Below, one piece after another: positions 1 to 10,119 of a stretch of DNA of 60,000 nt. The translations under genes and the position numbers were made by a program. The notes under the pieces were generated by a model that saw only the letters and a list, made by a program, of their open reading frames with translations, had not been told where the DNA came from and searched no databases. Source of the DNA: Adiantum capillus-veneris (lineage: Eukaryota; Streptophyta; Polypodiopsida; Polypodiales; Pteridaceae); the NCBI GenBank assembly GCA_014529385.2, contig CM043947.1, positions 131,839,391 to 131,899,390 of the forward strand, read 5' to 3'. Position 1 is the first letter of the stretch, and each line of letters begins with the position of its first letter.

Positions 1-1687
1 TTTAATGTTTTAAGGTCACCTGCAAGATGCCACTGAACTTGAAAGTCTCCCCTTCCATCTAGACGTAGTACCTCTCCCTGGTTAGTCTGTCGATCAATCA
101 GCTCCGGAATATTAGTTCGATGGAACACCCAATATAGAATCTCATGATCTTCTTTCTTTACCTGCAACACAAAATAAATGAGACTTAAGTAGATCTGAAC
201 ATTTGAGCTTACTTGAGAATATCGCTTACCTCAAACGCACCAAGCCACCATATGTTAGATTCTGATTGAACACTAAAATATAAAGGATCATCACTGGGAC
301 ACTTTGAGAGGGCTCTATTCATTAAAGTAATAGTAACACGCTCTAGCTTTTTCTCTTTAACAAGCTCACACTCATCCAGTTTAAACACAAAATGTAATAG
401 TCCACGTGACTCTTCAAATGTGATGTTGTAAAACTCCACCATTCTCTTCTGTAGTGTCCGCAGGTCCATAAAAATATTGTTGAACTCATCATATGCCATG
501 TTTGCTCCATGGCCACTGTAAGTTGCTTTAATATGAAAGGGCTGTCCAAGATAGTCTCCCTGTGCCTCGTTAAGCTGAAGCCTCTCTTTCCAAACACTTG
601 AGGCTGATGGTAGAAGTTTGGATTTTATACCCTTCCTAACAAAGATGGATGAGACAGACTTTTGGATAGCCGAATATCCTCTTTTGCTTACACCAAGTGA
701 ATCAAGTGTACCTTGTATCTCTTTTGTAGGCACTGAGTTCTCTGAAATAAAGCGGTCCACTACATTTCTTTGTAGAACCTTAAACTTCTTGTCATGTACT
801 ATATCTGCTGCCAGGCTTCTACTTATAAGTGGCTTCAATCTCTTTCCTATATTGGCTTTGGGGTCAATGTTTTCCTTGTCAGGATAGATTGAATCTCTAC
901 ATGAAGACAATGCATAAGTAAATAACAGAAAATTTGCTTCACTAATACTATTTAGGCACATGAAAACAATGCATAACAAGAAAAAACAAAGAGATTACTT
1001 AACTAAGACAATGTAGCCAACCAAGAAGCATCACCTTAATGCTCGGATTCTTTTCTTGAGACCTCCTGATGCAACCTGCAATGTTTCAAGATTGCGCAAT
1101 TTCTTCTTTCGGATACGACCACCCAAGATGGTGTCCTTCATTTGACAACTTCGCACCTTTCCTTTCAGTTCTTGTACCTCTGTTTTATGTTGCAAAATGG
1201 TAACCTGATCTGTAGAATGTAAATGTGAAAGGCGAACAATCTCACATTGTTGAGCTTGGAGAATGCTCTTGTAAGTTTCAGCTTCTCTTGTAAGTGATTT
1301 ACAGTAACCCAGAAGGCTGTTTTCTCCATCACCAGCAAAGGTCAATAAGCTTGTAGGATTGACAAACGGTGGAGACGCATTAGTTATTGGATTCTTAGGG
1401 TAGAGAGAGCCTCTCGTCCAGATATCTATGTGTTTAGCTCCTTGAGCTCTGAGCGTGTCTATGGAGGTGGGAGGTATATGTGTGTTTGTTTTACTGCGCT
1501 TAATCAATGGTTGGTACTCATTGTCCAAATCAATGTGAAGGTGATATTTGGCTCGTTTCTGGGTAACATTTGTGCCATTTGAGGAGTGCGCCATTAGCCA
1601 AATGTGCAGGTTTAATGGAAAGTGAATAGCAGCTGCGGATTCGTCCCTCCATGTTAGCCTCATTCCCTCCGTATTGACGTTGTTCAT
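1..1687 (-). CDS. Gene A: spliced coiled-coil / DGRG-WHL protein, unknown family, 3' end outside window
   Basis: Three exons join in frame on the minus strand: exon 1 from ATG 1687 to 1035, intron 1034-897 (GTGATG...TAG), exon 2 896-230, intron 229-162 (GTAAGC...GCAG), exon 3 from 161 off the window edge. The protein has a polar N-terminus, a block reading RGSLYPKNP, a coiled-coil-like stretch (about residues 120-200) ending in a basic patch (GGRIRKKKLR), then a helical exon 2 with FSVQSESNIWWLGAFEV. Exon 3 carries DGRGDFQVQWHLAGDLKTLK. No stops are seen in the visible exons, so this is the best-preserved member. Gene B at 13200-16240 is homologous along its length. I do not recognise the family. 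Multi-copy occurrence and, in gene B, a C-x2-C motif and a QGMEK motif suggest a transposon-derived protein; that is inference. Confidence 0.6.
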
Positions 1688-1881
1688 TCAATGCAACTGA
1701 AAAGAGGATTATCCCTCAATCACTACGAACGAATGTTCAGAGGAGTAAGGAATCTACTTAAAGTACACTTTTTGAAGTTTTACTATGAAAGACCCAGCTC
1801 TTTTATTTGCCATTTTTTCTAGAGAGAGAGTGCAAAAAATACATTTTCTTAGAAGGCCCTCCAAATGACCTCCGAAATTTC

Positions 1882-2358
1882 CTAATGGCCTGGCGCGATC
1901 TTCGCGTTGTTGTCTATAGGATGAACCCGACGCAGCCTGATCGCTCTTTTCTTGCCACTCCCACTCTGGTTTTCCATGTTGCCACCGCAATAGCTCATGT
2001 CTGGATCTCTAACCCGGTTGGCTATTGTGCGCCATACACTGGACTGCTTGTTTTTCAAAAATGTTTTTATGTAGCCTTCCAACCATTGTTGTGAAAAACG
2101 TTGATCGGGGGCATTTGGAAATCTAGCATATAGTGCGTCCTCAATGAAGCATGCATGATCAGGTAGTTGGTCTCTAAATTTTACAAAACACTTCTTATAT
2201 GTTGAAAGACCATAAGATGCAAGCTGCTACGGAGTGTAGCGGCCAAACAATCCCTCCGTCGAACATAGGTGCTGATCTCGTAAAGAGAAAGATCGTTGTA
2301 GGTCTAGATCTACGATCGATGGAGGAACCTGAGTAGAGTAGATATAGGATGGCCATGC
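1882..2358 (-). pseudogene. Hypothetical basic protein exon upstream of gene A
   Basis: A minus-strand reading frame starts after a good 3' splice site (TTATCTGCAG at about 2359-2368) and runs to a stop at 1882, broken by one in-frame TAG near 2232. After that stop it encodes about 115 residues with QLASYGLSTYKKCF, RFPNAPDQRFSQQWLEGYIK and, near the end, a lysine/arginine cluster (GKKRAIRLRR) that could be a nuclear localisation signal. It lies 195 bp upstream of the gene A start codon on the same strand and could be an earlier exon of that gene or a separate broken gene. No known domain recognised. Confidence 0.35.
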
Positions 2359-2477
2359 CTGCAGATAACAAAAATAAACCTATGACACTCATGGTTTAGG
2401 GTTAACTAGCCAAAAACAATCTTTATTTCTTTGTTTGTTCTCACTGCCTCAAGACTCGGGTCCATTGGAGGCGATGT

Positions 2478-2710
2478 CACTACAAGAGGTCACTTCAATT
2501 TCGGTGTCAAATTATCGACGGCAATGGCGGGGGTCGGTATATGTGTAGGTAAGTATGGAGAGAGATGAACATTTTAAAAAAAAATCATTTTTTATTTTTT
2601 TACGCCTGTATCGATGTATTTTCTGGTGCCTACATAGATATGTATTCCGACGCCTCTTCCGATGTTTTTTCCTACGCTTGTACCAGCGCCTGTACCGACG
2701 GACTCTGTAA
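2478..2710 (+). repeat. CACTA left terminal inverted repeat and subterminal motifs
   Basis: The terminal CACTACAAGAG is followed by several copies of a TACCGACG / TACCAGCGCC-like motif between 2530 and 2705. In En/Spm elements such subterminal motifs bind the TnpA-type protein. The right-hand counterpart is at 17990-18284 in inverted orientation. Confidence 0.65.
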
Positions 2711-2872
2711 AAATCAAACCCACAGGTCTTTCCTTGCGCATTTCTCTTGCTCTCCTCCTCCTAATCTACTACAGATTCTTGCTCTCCTCCTCCTCACCTA
2801 CTGCTGGAGGTGAGAATCTTGCTTGTGGACAACTCCTTAGCATCAAGGTGAGATTCTTTTCAAGTTTTCTTG

Positions 2873-2894
2873 TAGGTTTAGGGTTTAGGGTTCA
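2873..2894 (+). other. Short TTTAGGG (telo-box-like) pair
   Basis: GGTTTAGGGTTTAGGGTTC contains two copies of the plant telomere heptamer. Such telo-boxes are common in plant promoters. It precedes the TTAGG-like array by about 400 bp and may be unrelated to it. Confidence 0.4.
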
Positions 2895-3074
2895 ACATAG
2901 TGTATGTGTTTGCGTTTTTGCAAGTTTGAAGACGTTTACAAGACCCTTTCTTGCTCAAATAGTCCGCATGTGAGTGCTCAAAAGTTTTATGCATATTATT
3001 AATTTAAAATTATATTGTATATTGACAAAATAAATTTTTATTCATTAGGATTTCAATGCTTTAAATTTTATGCA

Positions 3075-3285
3075 ATTTTGTTTAGAAATTATGCTTTGGA
3101 AAAATTTTGTTTTGAAATTATGGTTTGGGGTAATTTTGATTTGAAATTATGCTACGGGGAAATTTTGTTTTGAAATTATGCTTTGAAGAAAATTTGTTTA
3201 GAAATTATGCTATGGAAATTTTTTGTTTTGAAATTATGTTTTGAAGAAAGTTTGTTTTGAAATTACGCTACCATCTCATCATCAT
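3075..3285 (+). repeat. 29-bp tandem repeat, about 7 copies
   Basis: The phrase GAAATTATG recurs at 3085, 3114, 3143, 3172, 3201, 3230 and (as GAAATTACG) 3259, exactly 29 bp apart each time. The unit is roughly TTTTGTTTTGAAATTATGCT plus a variable GGGGAAA-like part. Substitutions are present but no indels, so spacing is preserved. There are no unique spacers, so it is not a CRISPR-like array. Confidence 0.9.
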
Positions 3286-3296
3286 CATGCGATTGA

Positions 3297-4805
3297 TGAG
3301 GTTTAAGTTATAGGTTTTGGTTAGGTTTAGTTTAGGTTATAGGCTAGGTTAGGGTATAGGTTATATGTTAAGTTATAGGTTATAGGTTAGGTTAGGTTCG
3401 ATTAGGTTTAGGTTATATGTTAGGTTAGGTTAGGTTAGCTTAGGTTAGGTTATATGTTAATTAGGTTAGGTTAGGTTAGGTTAGATTAGCTTATAGGTTA
3501 GGTTATAGATTATAGACGAGGTTAGGTTATAGATCAGGTTTAGGCAACATATTAGGTTATAGGTTAGGTTAATTAGGTTAGGTTATATAGGTTTTACATA
3601 AAAGGTTAGGCTAGGTTATAGGTTAAGCTAACTAATGTTTAGGTTATAGGTTTGGTTCGAAAAAAATCTGATGCTCCCAACTGAAACATTGGCGGTCCAT
3701 AACCACGATGTCAGTAGCTTACAAAATTATTGCCAAGTCAATTTTCCTAAGACTCTATCCCACTATGGATAAGGGTATCACTCCTCGCCAACAAGGTTTC
3801 ATCAAAGGAAGATCTATTTAAGATAACAACTTGACAGCAATGGTTAGATTAGAATACACACAATTCACCATGCAAGATTGTGTTGGTTATAGGTTAGGTT
3901 ATAGTTAGCGACAAATAGTAGAAAAAATGCAAACGAAGTTCGAAAATGACTCTTGTACTTCAAAAAACGCAAACGGACTTCGATTAGGTTAGGTTATAAG
4001 TTATATTATGTTATAGGTTATAGGTTAGGTTAGATTATAGGTTTGGTTAGAGCTAGCGACAAATTAATAGTAGAAAAAACACAAACGGACTTCGAAGATG
4101 ACTCGTGAACTTCAAAAAACGCAAACGGATTTTGATTAGGTTAGGTTTAAGTTATAGGTTATGTTTAGATTATAGGTTAGGTTATACGTTATAAGTTATG
4201 TTAGATTGGGTTTAGGTAATTATAGGTTAGGTTTAAGTTATAGGTTATAGATTATGTTAGATTATAGGTTAAGTTAGAGCTAGCGGAAAATTAATAGTAG
4301 AAAAAATGCAAACGGACTTCGAAGATGACTCGTGTACTTCTAAAAACACAAACGGACTTCGGTTAGGTTCGGTTTAGGTTATAGGTTAAGTTATAGATTA
4401 TAGGTTGTGTTAGGCTAGGTTAGGTTAGGCTTAGGTTATAGGTTAGGTTAGAGCTAGCGGAAAATTAATAGTAGAAAAAACGCAAACAGTTCGATTAGGT
4501 TAGGTTATAGGTTAGGTTATGTTAGGTTTAGGTTATAGGTTAGTTTAGATTATAGGTCAGGTTAGAGCTAGTGACAAATAGTAGAAAAAATGCAAGCGGA
4601 TTTCAAAAATGACTCGTGTACTTCAAAAAACACAAACGGACTTCGGTTAGGTTATGTTATAGGTGAGGTTATAGGTTAGGTTTAATTTGGTCATAGGTTA
4701 GGTTTAATTTGGTTATAGGTTAGGTTACATTAAGTTATAGGTTATAGTTTAGGTTAGGTTAGGTTATAAGTTATATATTAGGTTTAGGTTATAGGTTTCA
4801 AAAGC
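3297..4805 (+). repeat. Degenerate TTAGG / TTATAGG array with embedded repeat units
   Basis: About 1.5 kb is dominated by GGTTAGGTTAGG and GGTTATAGG variants. It is interrupted by recurring units that begin AGCTAGCGACAAATTAATAG and continue with AAAACGCAAACGGACTTCG (about 3906, 4053, 4268, 4448 and 4565, with a divergent copy at 4941), giving a higher-order pattern. A LINE fragment is embedded at 3690-3895. The array resembles the (TTAGG)n telomere motif of insects more than the plant TTTAGGG. It lies inside the CACTA element, so it is probably internal transposon satellite. Confidence 0.85.
3690..3895 (+). pseudogene. LINE (non-LTR) reverse-transcriptase fragment
   Basis: Translation from 3690 gives W-R-S-I-T-T followed by AYKIIAKSIFLRLYPTMDKG and QQGFIKGRSI, matching the N-terminal reverse-transcriptase blocks of plant LINEs (pattern RPISL...YKIIAK...L...I...Q.GFI.GR.I..N). 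An in-frame stop follows GRSI. Only these blocks remain, flanked on both sides by the TTAGG-like array, so the LINE piece was inserted into the array or carried with it. Confidence 0.75.
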
Positions 4806-4845
4806 GCAATTGAACTTCAAAAACGCACACAGACTTCCAAAACAC

Positions 4846-5190
4846 TAATATATAGTCATTGACCCTGTGGTCCTAATCTCCGTGCACCTCTAGACCGAGG
4901 TGTGCGGGATCGGGCAGGGCTAGAGAATGTGAGGTTGTTAGAGCTAGCAGCAAAGAGTTGAAAAAATGCAAACAGACTTTGGAAATGTCTTGTGTACTTC
5001 AAAACCCAAGCGAAAATTGATAAACAAAATAACACAATCAGACTTCAAAAGCACACACAAACTTAAAAAAACTTAATATATAGTCATTGACCAATAAAGA
5101 CGAGATTATTATCCTGTGGTCCTAATCTCTGTGCACCTCTAGACCGAGGTGTGCGAGGATTGGGCTTGGCTAGAGGATGTGAGGTTGTCA
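4846..5190 (+). repeat. Two copies of a segment of about 95 bp
   Basis: CCTGTGGTCCTAATCTC followed by GTGCACCTCTAGACCGAGG occurs at about 4864-4940 and again at about 5111-5190, each followed by GATGTGAGGTTGT. Both are preceded by AATATATAGTCATTGACC. The second copy has an extra 17 bp or so (AATAAAGACGAGATTAT). Period is about 247 bp. It lies between the TTAGG-like array and the transposase gene. Confidence 0.85.
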
Positions 5191-5269
5191 TGTATTTTCA
5201 TGTAGCTAGTAGTGTGTAGTTATAACAACTAGAGTATTTTAATTATTTGTTGCATCATTGGTAGATAAA

Positions 5270-7723
5270 GTATGGACGATAGGATGGAATGTCCTTGTGC
5301 GCATTGCAAGCATCAGATCTTTTGAAAACAAAAAATCTACGACTAGCACATACGCAATCACGGTCTCTTTTCGACCAGCACATATGCAATCACGGTCTCT
5401 TTTCGATAGAGCAACTACAAGAATTGCGTTATTGATCTCATGGTCCAGAGACAATAGATCAAACTCCGCAAGTAGATATTGCTCCAACTTCATCTCAAAG
5501 AAGAAGATTTTCAAACGAATAGCCATCGACTGAGTCCTCCCAACCAATACCTGATATGGCATTTCAAGAAGTAGGAGGGAGCAGATGTTAGAGGCGTTCT
5601 TTGACATGGATCCCATCATTGAAAACATAGAAGATGACATCATTCAACGCAATACTGCCAACCAATCTCAGCCATCCCATCCATATGATCGACATCATGA
5701 TAGCAACAATAAAGAGGGCGAGATGATGCAAACTCTTGCACGCATGCCGCTTTACAATGGTGCAAAAATCTCAGTTCTCCGTACCACTTTGGTAATGCTT
5801 AATTTGCAGTCTATCTACGGGTGTTCTGACACCTCCGTCACATAACTTTTCAGGTAAATACATTGTATCCTAAGCATGGTCAACTGCAAGCTACAGTTCA
5901 ATAATTTGATGAAGGGGCTGACGTGTTCATGTAATGACAGGTTTCTTAACAAGAAAATCTTTCCAAAAGGGAATCACATGCCCCCTACCCGTCCAGCCGC
6001 TAAAAAACTTCTTACTAATTTGGACTTGGATTATCACAGAATACATGCATGTCCTAATGATTGTATACTTTTTCGCAATGAGTATGAAAATTTGAAATAG
6101 TGTCCCAATAGTTGATCAAACAGGTATAGAGAGGACACACAAGGAAAATTTATCCCTGCAAAGGTCCTTCGATACTTTCCTATCATTCCAAGAATAAAGA
6201 TCATGTTCAGGTGCAAGTCTATAGCCTCTTTGATGACATGGCACTCAAATACTAGATTGACAAATGATGTGATGCGGATACCTACTGACTCTCGTGCATG
6301 GAAGCACATAGAGGAAAGTTTGACTACATTTAAGAATGAGCCTCAATGTATCTGCTTTGGTCTGGTAGTAATAGACGGAGTAAACTTATTCAGATTAGGA
6401 GTTCGTCATGGAGCACGTGGCCTATTTATCTGGTTAATTATAATCTTCCACCATGGCTAGCTATCAAAGAAGGGCCATCTGTTGTTGTCACTGATCGTCC
6501 CAAGAAAGTACAAATCAAGGAACATGGATGTCTATCTAGTGCCACTTATAGAGGAGCTCCAAATATTGTGGACAGGAATCGATGTGGTTGATATGTACCA
6601 ACCAATCGGACGACGGAATGTACATGTGCAAGGAATTCTCATGTGGACCATGCACTAATTTCCAGGCTTTGATGAGTGTTCAGGTAAGTGCCTTTGAAAC
6701 CCTCACACACGTCATGTTATTCCTCGCTATACCAACACTTATATATTTTAAATTTGTGCTTTTTCATGCTTGAGTTACTCGGGCAATCATGAATGTCCAA
6801 AATGTGGTCCTTGACTTGGCTTGCACCGCTTTTGAGCATTTGATCAAGACAATTTATGAGGAGCATAGCAGATTTTTGCCTGAAAGACATGAGCTATGTG
6901 GACCAAACGTATGCAAACATGGCATGCATCCACTGAAAGCAAGCGATTGGAAAAACATGTTGCTAAAGAGGGGAGATTTCATGCCACCTGAAATGAAAAG
7001 TCTTTCTATTTTCCATGAACTCCCGTACTGGAGTAACCTGCTGATTAATGATCACCTGCTCAACCCAATGCACATCTTCAAGTGTGGGGAGATCATATGG
7101 AAAACCATCACTGAAAAAAGAGAGAGTAAGGTCCAAAGAGATGACCTCCAGGTTGTGGGTCGAATGCCAGAGATGTGGCCTCGACTTAAACCCAATGGAA
7201 AGTTTGCTATACCCAAAGGACCATGGGTTTTGAGTCGTGCAGAAGAGCAACAAGGGAAGAAGACTATATCTTCATTCAAAACTCCCACTGGGTACATGCG
7301 ATGTTTGAAAACGTCTTTTACGAGAGATGACAATCTTAATGGTTTTAAGTCCCACGATTGGCACAAATTTTTACACTAGTTTATCTTACCAATTGCCATA
7401 AAGGATTGTTTGACAGATGAAATTAGAAGAACATTTTACAAAATCAGTGAGTTGGTACGTTGGATCACTTCAAAAGAGATAAGAGAAGACAAAATCGATG
7501 CAGCACGCTTAAATGCTATTGAAGTAGTGTGCATGGTGGAGAAGTACTTTCCAACAAACATTCTTACCATCCAAATGCATGTACTTGTGCATGTGGTCGA
7601 TCAATCGAAGTTGCACTTGTTGCTGGGGTAGTCCATAGTAGGTGGATGTTCTTCTTGGAGAGGTTTATGAAGAATTTAAAGGCATTAGCTAGGAAAAATA
7701 TGAAGACCAAAAGGGCCCTTTAG
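5270..7723 (+). pseudogene. tnp2-like: CACTA tnp2-type transposase, copy A (broken)
   Basis: Blocks in order match plant En/Spm transposases: a Cys-rich transposase-associated motif (CPCAHCK, about 5290) with HIRNHGLF; PLYNGAKISVLR (about 5750); IHACPNDCILFRNEYE (about 6045-6090); KVLRYFPIIPRIKIMFRCKS and MTWHSN (about 6160-6255), the tnp2 core; LVNYNLPPWL (about 6435); QGILMWTMH (about 6630). Then comes the second half (6789-7379) ending KSHDWHKFL, and a DUF4218-like part (7410-7723) with HVLVHVVD and RWMFFLERF. Frames change at least six times and stops occur, so it cannot make a functional enzyme as read. A 32-bp tandem duplication (5345-5408) disrupts the first block. No DUF4216 block is seen downstream. 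Confidence 0.8.
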
Positions 7724-7875
7724 CTTACGCGGTTATTAAGCATGGACCAATAGGAAGAGAGTGGTGGCCACAACTATACATTCTCAAATGGTAGGGTAGT
7801 AGGGGGCATGGGGACCTATTTGTTTCCCTTATTATAGCTTTGTCCCCTAGAAAGAGAGAGAAGGGGGAAAAGGCC

Positions 7876-7900
7876 GGGGGGGGGGGGGGGGGGGGGGGGG
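7876..7900 (+). repeat. Poly-G run, 25 nt
   Basis: Uninterrupted G homopolymer just after the transposase remnant, within a purine-rich stretch (7850-7910). The rest of 7724-8434 has no coding signal apart from the duplication at 8105-8350. Confidence 0.95.
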
Positions 7901-8104
7901 TTGGGGGTTCCCTCCATTTTTATGGGCGCACATAAAGTAACCCTAAAATTTTAATTTTTAAAAAATCTATAAATCTCACTTTTCACTCTTCAAAAGCTCT
8001 CCTAACCAAAACATGGTAAAAAAACTATTTTCTTTGACCAAAATCTGTATTTCTCAGCAATACCCTCTATTCTACCTCTTCTCTGTTCTCTTTCTCCTTT
8101 TGCC

Positions 8105-8350
8105 TCCAAGCTTTCCATAGCTGTAGCACATGAGGAATCTTTCCATAGATGCACCACTTGCCTCCCCCTTTCATCCACACCATCCCTTTGAACTAATTCT
8201 TCTCCCCTTGCTTCCCGTTAGCCACTTATCCCCCTCCCGTCAAGCTTTCCATAGCTGCATCACAAATGGAAGTTTTCCATAGCTGCATGACCTGTCTCCC
8301 CCTTTCATCCACACCATCCATTTGAACTACTTCTTCTCCCCTTTGTTTTC
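8105..8350 (+). repeat. 134-bp direct duplication upstream of a hypothetical gene
   Basis: CTTTCCATAGCTG and, further on, CATCCACACCATCC with TTTGAACTA and TTCTTCTCCCC occur twice, offset by 134 bp (for example TCATCCACAC at 8171 and 8305). The pyrimidine-rich segment ends about 85 bp before ATG 8435 and may be the promoter or leader of that gene. Confidence 0.8.
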
Positions 8351-8434
8351 CATTCAACCATTCCTTCTCATTTCATTCCTGAAGCAACATGCCTCTCTCT
8401 CTAACACCACAACTCTTCTTCTTCTGGTGCTACC

Positions 8435-9736
8435 ATGTCAACCCCCTCCACTTCAAGGAAGCCAAAGGATGAGATAGACGCATTTTGCTTGCATAACACT
8501 AGGGATTATAATGGAGAATGCATGCCACAGGTGTTTTCTAAAGGATCTTGGATCTTCATGCAAGCTACAGCTATCGAGCCTTGTCGAGTTCGAAACCGTG
8601 GCAACCTTGACAAACATTGGAAGGGGAGACTTCTTGGTCAATGGCATAGTGGCCATTGTTCAACATGTATACTCTTGGCGTTCCATGCACTTGAAAAATG
8701 GAAGCTCAAAAGATCTCCCAATACATTGTAAGTCGTAAAACATTGTTGGTTTTGCTGATTGTAAACGCTTGTTATTTTTTTGACTTGATAGTTTTTGGTG
8801 TTGTCATAGATATATTCCCATCCGACCTTGTTGAGGAACAACCAATGAAGAGTCTCAACGCCCTTCATGTGGACATTGGTGTTATGATGCTTCCCAATTC
8901 ACCACCTTTGATTCTGCTGCAACGCAGAATCTTCTTCTACTTACACACATATGTAGTGCCGGCCTCGAAGGATGGATATGGTTAGATCATTGTTGTTGAA
9001 AAACCTTCATTAATGAGTCTGGAATGGCCACAACTCGATGGTCACTCTTCTCAGTGAAGGAGAAGATGCTTTTCAATATTTTCTCCTCATTAAAATTTGG
9101 GAAGGATTCCAGATCAATAGGCCCAGTTGGTCTTGCCCCGTGCATGTTTTTGTACACCTGTTCAAGACATTGCCATTTGTGTCACACCTACTATGTTTTG
9201 TAGCAAGAATGTCCTGTATGAAGCACTAAAACAGGTATTTGGAGATAATTGGGAATGGTTGAGGGAGTGCACCAAGGAGATAAGTACAAGTGTAAGGTGG
9301 GAGCTTCAGGTATAGGGATACGATATTTGAAAGTGTGCACTACTTTGTACTTACGTTTTCACTATGAGCGTTGGATGTGTAAGAGTGGAAAGTGGATACC
9401 TTTACAATCTAGTGTTGCTAATTTTGTGACATTTGCCATGCACGTTACTTTGTCAAATGGTGTTTCTAAGATTATGCAAGTTAGTGAGCACTGGACACTC
9501 ACCAACATATGGGAACAGGAAAGGAACACTTGATTACCTTGGGCTGTGAAGAAATCAAAGAATCTTACTTTCGTCTCAATCGGCAAAAGGTCAGTTTAAT
9601 TTATATGTTTTCTACATGTGCCAATTGTTAGTCTTATTAAAAGCATTTTTGTTGTTTTAGATTGGTAGGCGGATGGAGGCAGCCATGAAAGTGCAAGAAG
9701 AGTGGAGGGTTGGCGGTGCATTGTCTTTAAGTTGAT
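8435..9736 (+). pseudogene. Unrecognised spliced gene, probably broken
   Basis: An ATG at 8435 opens MSTPSTSRKPKDEIDAF. A +1 frame beginning around 8511 reads through NGIVAIVQHVYSWRSMHLKN and joins across a clean intron (GTAAGT at 8730 to CATAG at 8810) to IFPSDLVEEQPMKSLNALHV. Later exon-like blocks are VLYEALKQVFGDNWEWLREC (about 9215-9275, followed by CAG/GTATAG), NFVTFAMHVTLSNGVSKIMQ (about 9420-9480) and LGCEEIKESYFRLNRQK, joined across GTCAGT...TTTTAG (9590-9660) to IGRRMEAAMKVQEEWRVGG, stop near 9736. At least two frame changes are needed. No family recognised. It lies inside the CACTA element, on the transposase strand. Confidence 0.4.
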
Positions 9737-9967
9737 CTAATAGATCAATGTAACCAGCTCTAATGCCACGTTGTTAAGCCTTCTATTTAATGGAAATTCA
9801 AAAATTTTTAGCATTATAGTATCACCTTCACTGATTAAGTTTTTTGGATTTTGTTTGGGTGTTTGTGTGCGCACCCATGTGCATTTGTATGTATATCAAA
9901 GAGCTTTGGGATGGTGTCTTTTTCTGCAGCGGGCCACGGCGGTGGGGGAAAGGGGGGGGGGGGGGTG

Positions 9968-9975
9968 TATAAAGG
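9968..9975 (+). promoter_or_regulatory. TATA box of the gene at 10120
   Basis: TATAAAGG lies 152 bp before ATG 10120, just after a G-run (9952-9965). A transcription start near 10000 would put the long GA repeat (10025-10117) in the 5' untranslated region. Confidence 0.5.
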
Positions 9976-10020
9976 GGAGGGGGCTTCTTATTTTTCTGTC
10001 AACACTTGAGAGAGACAGAA

Positions 10021-10024
<4 letters not shown>

Positions 10025-10117
<93 letters not shown>
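10025..10117 (+). repeat. (GA)n microsatellite in a predicted 5' leader
   Basis: About 45 GA units with one GC interruption near 10059. It ends 2 bp before ATG 10120 (context GCCATGGCA). In plants GA tracts near starts can bind BBR/BPC GAGA factors; a regulatory role here is inference. Confidence 0.9.

Positions 10118-10119
<2 letters not shown>

Noticed and set aside
3075-3285. CRISPR-like array suggested by 29-bp regular repeats.
   Set aside because: The repeats are back to back with no unique spacers, and the window is plant nuclear DNA.
3297-4805. True telomere or subtelomere.
   Set aside because: Units are degenerate, mixed with a different repeat and a LINE piece, and flanked by transposon genes within one set of CACTA ends.
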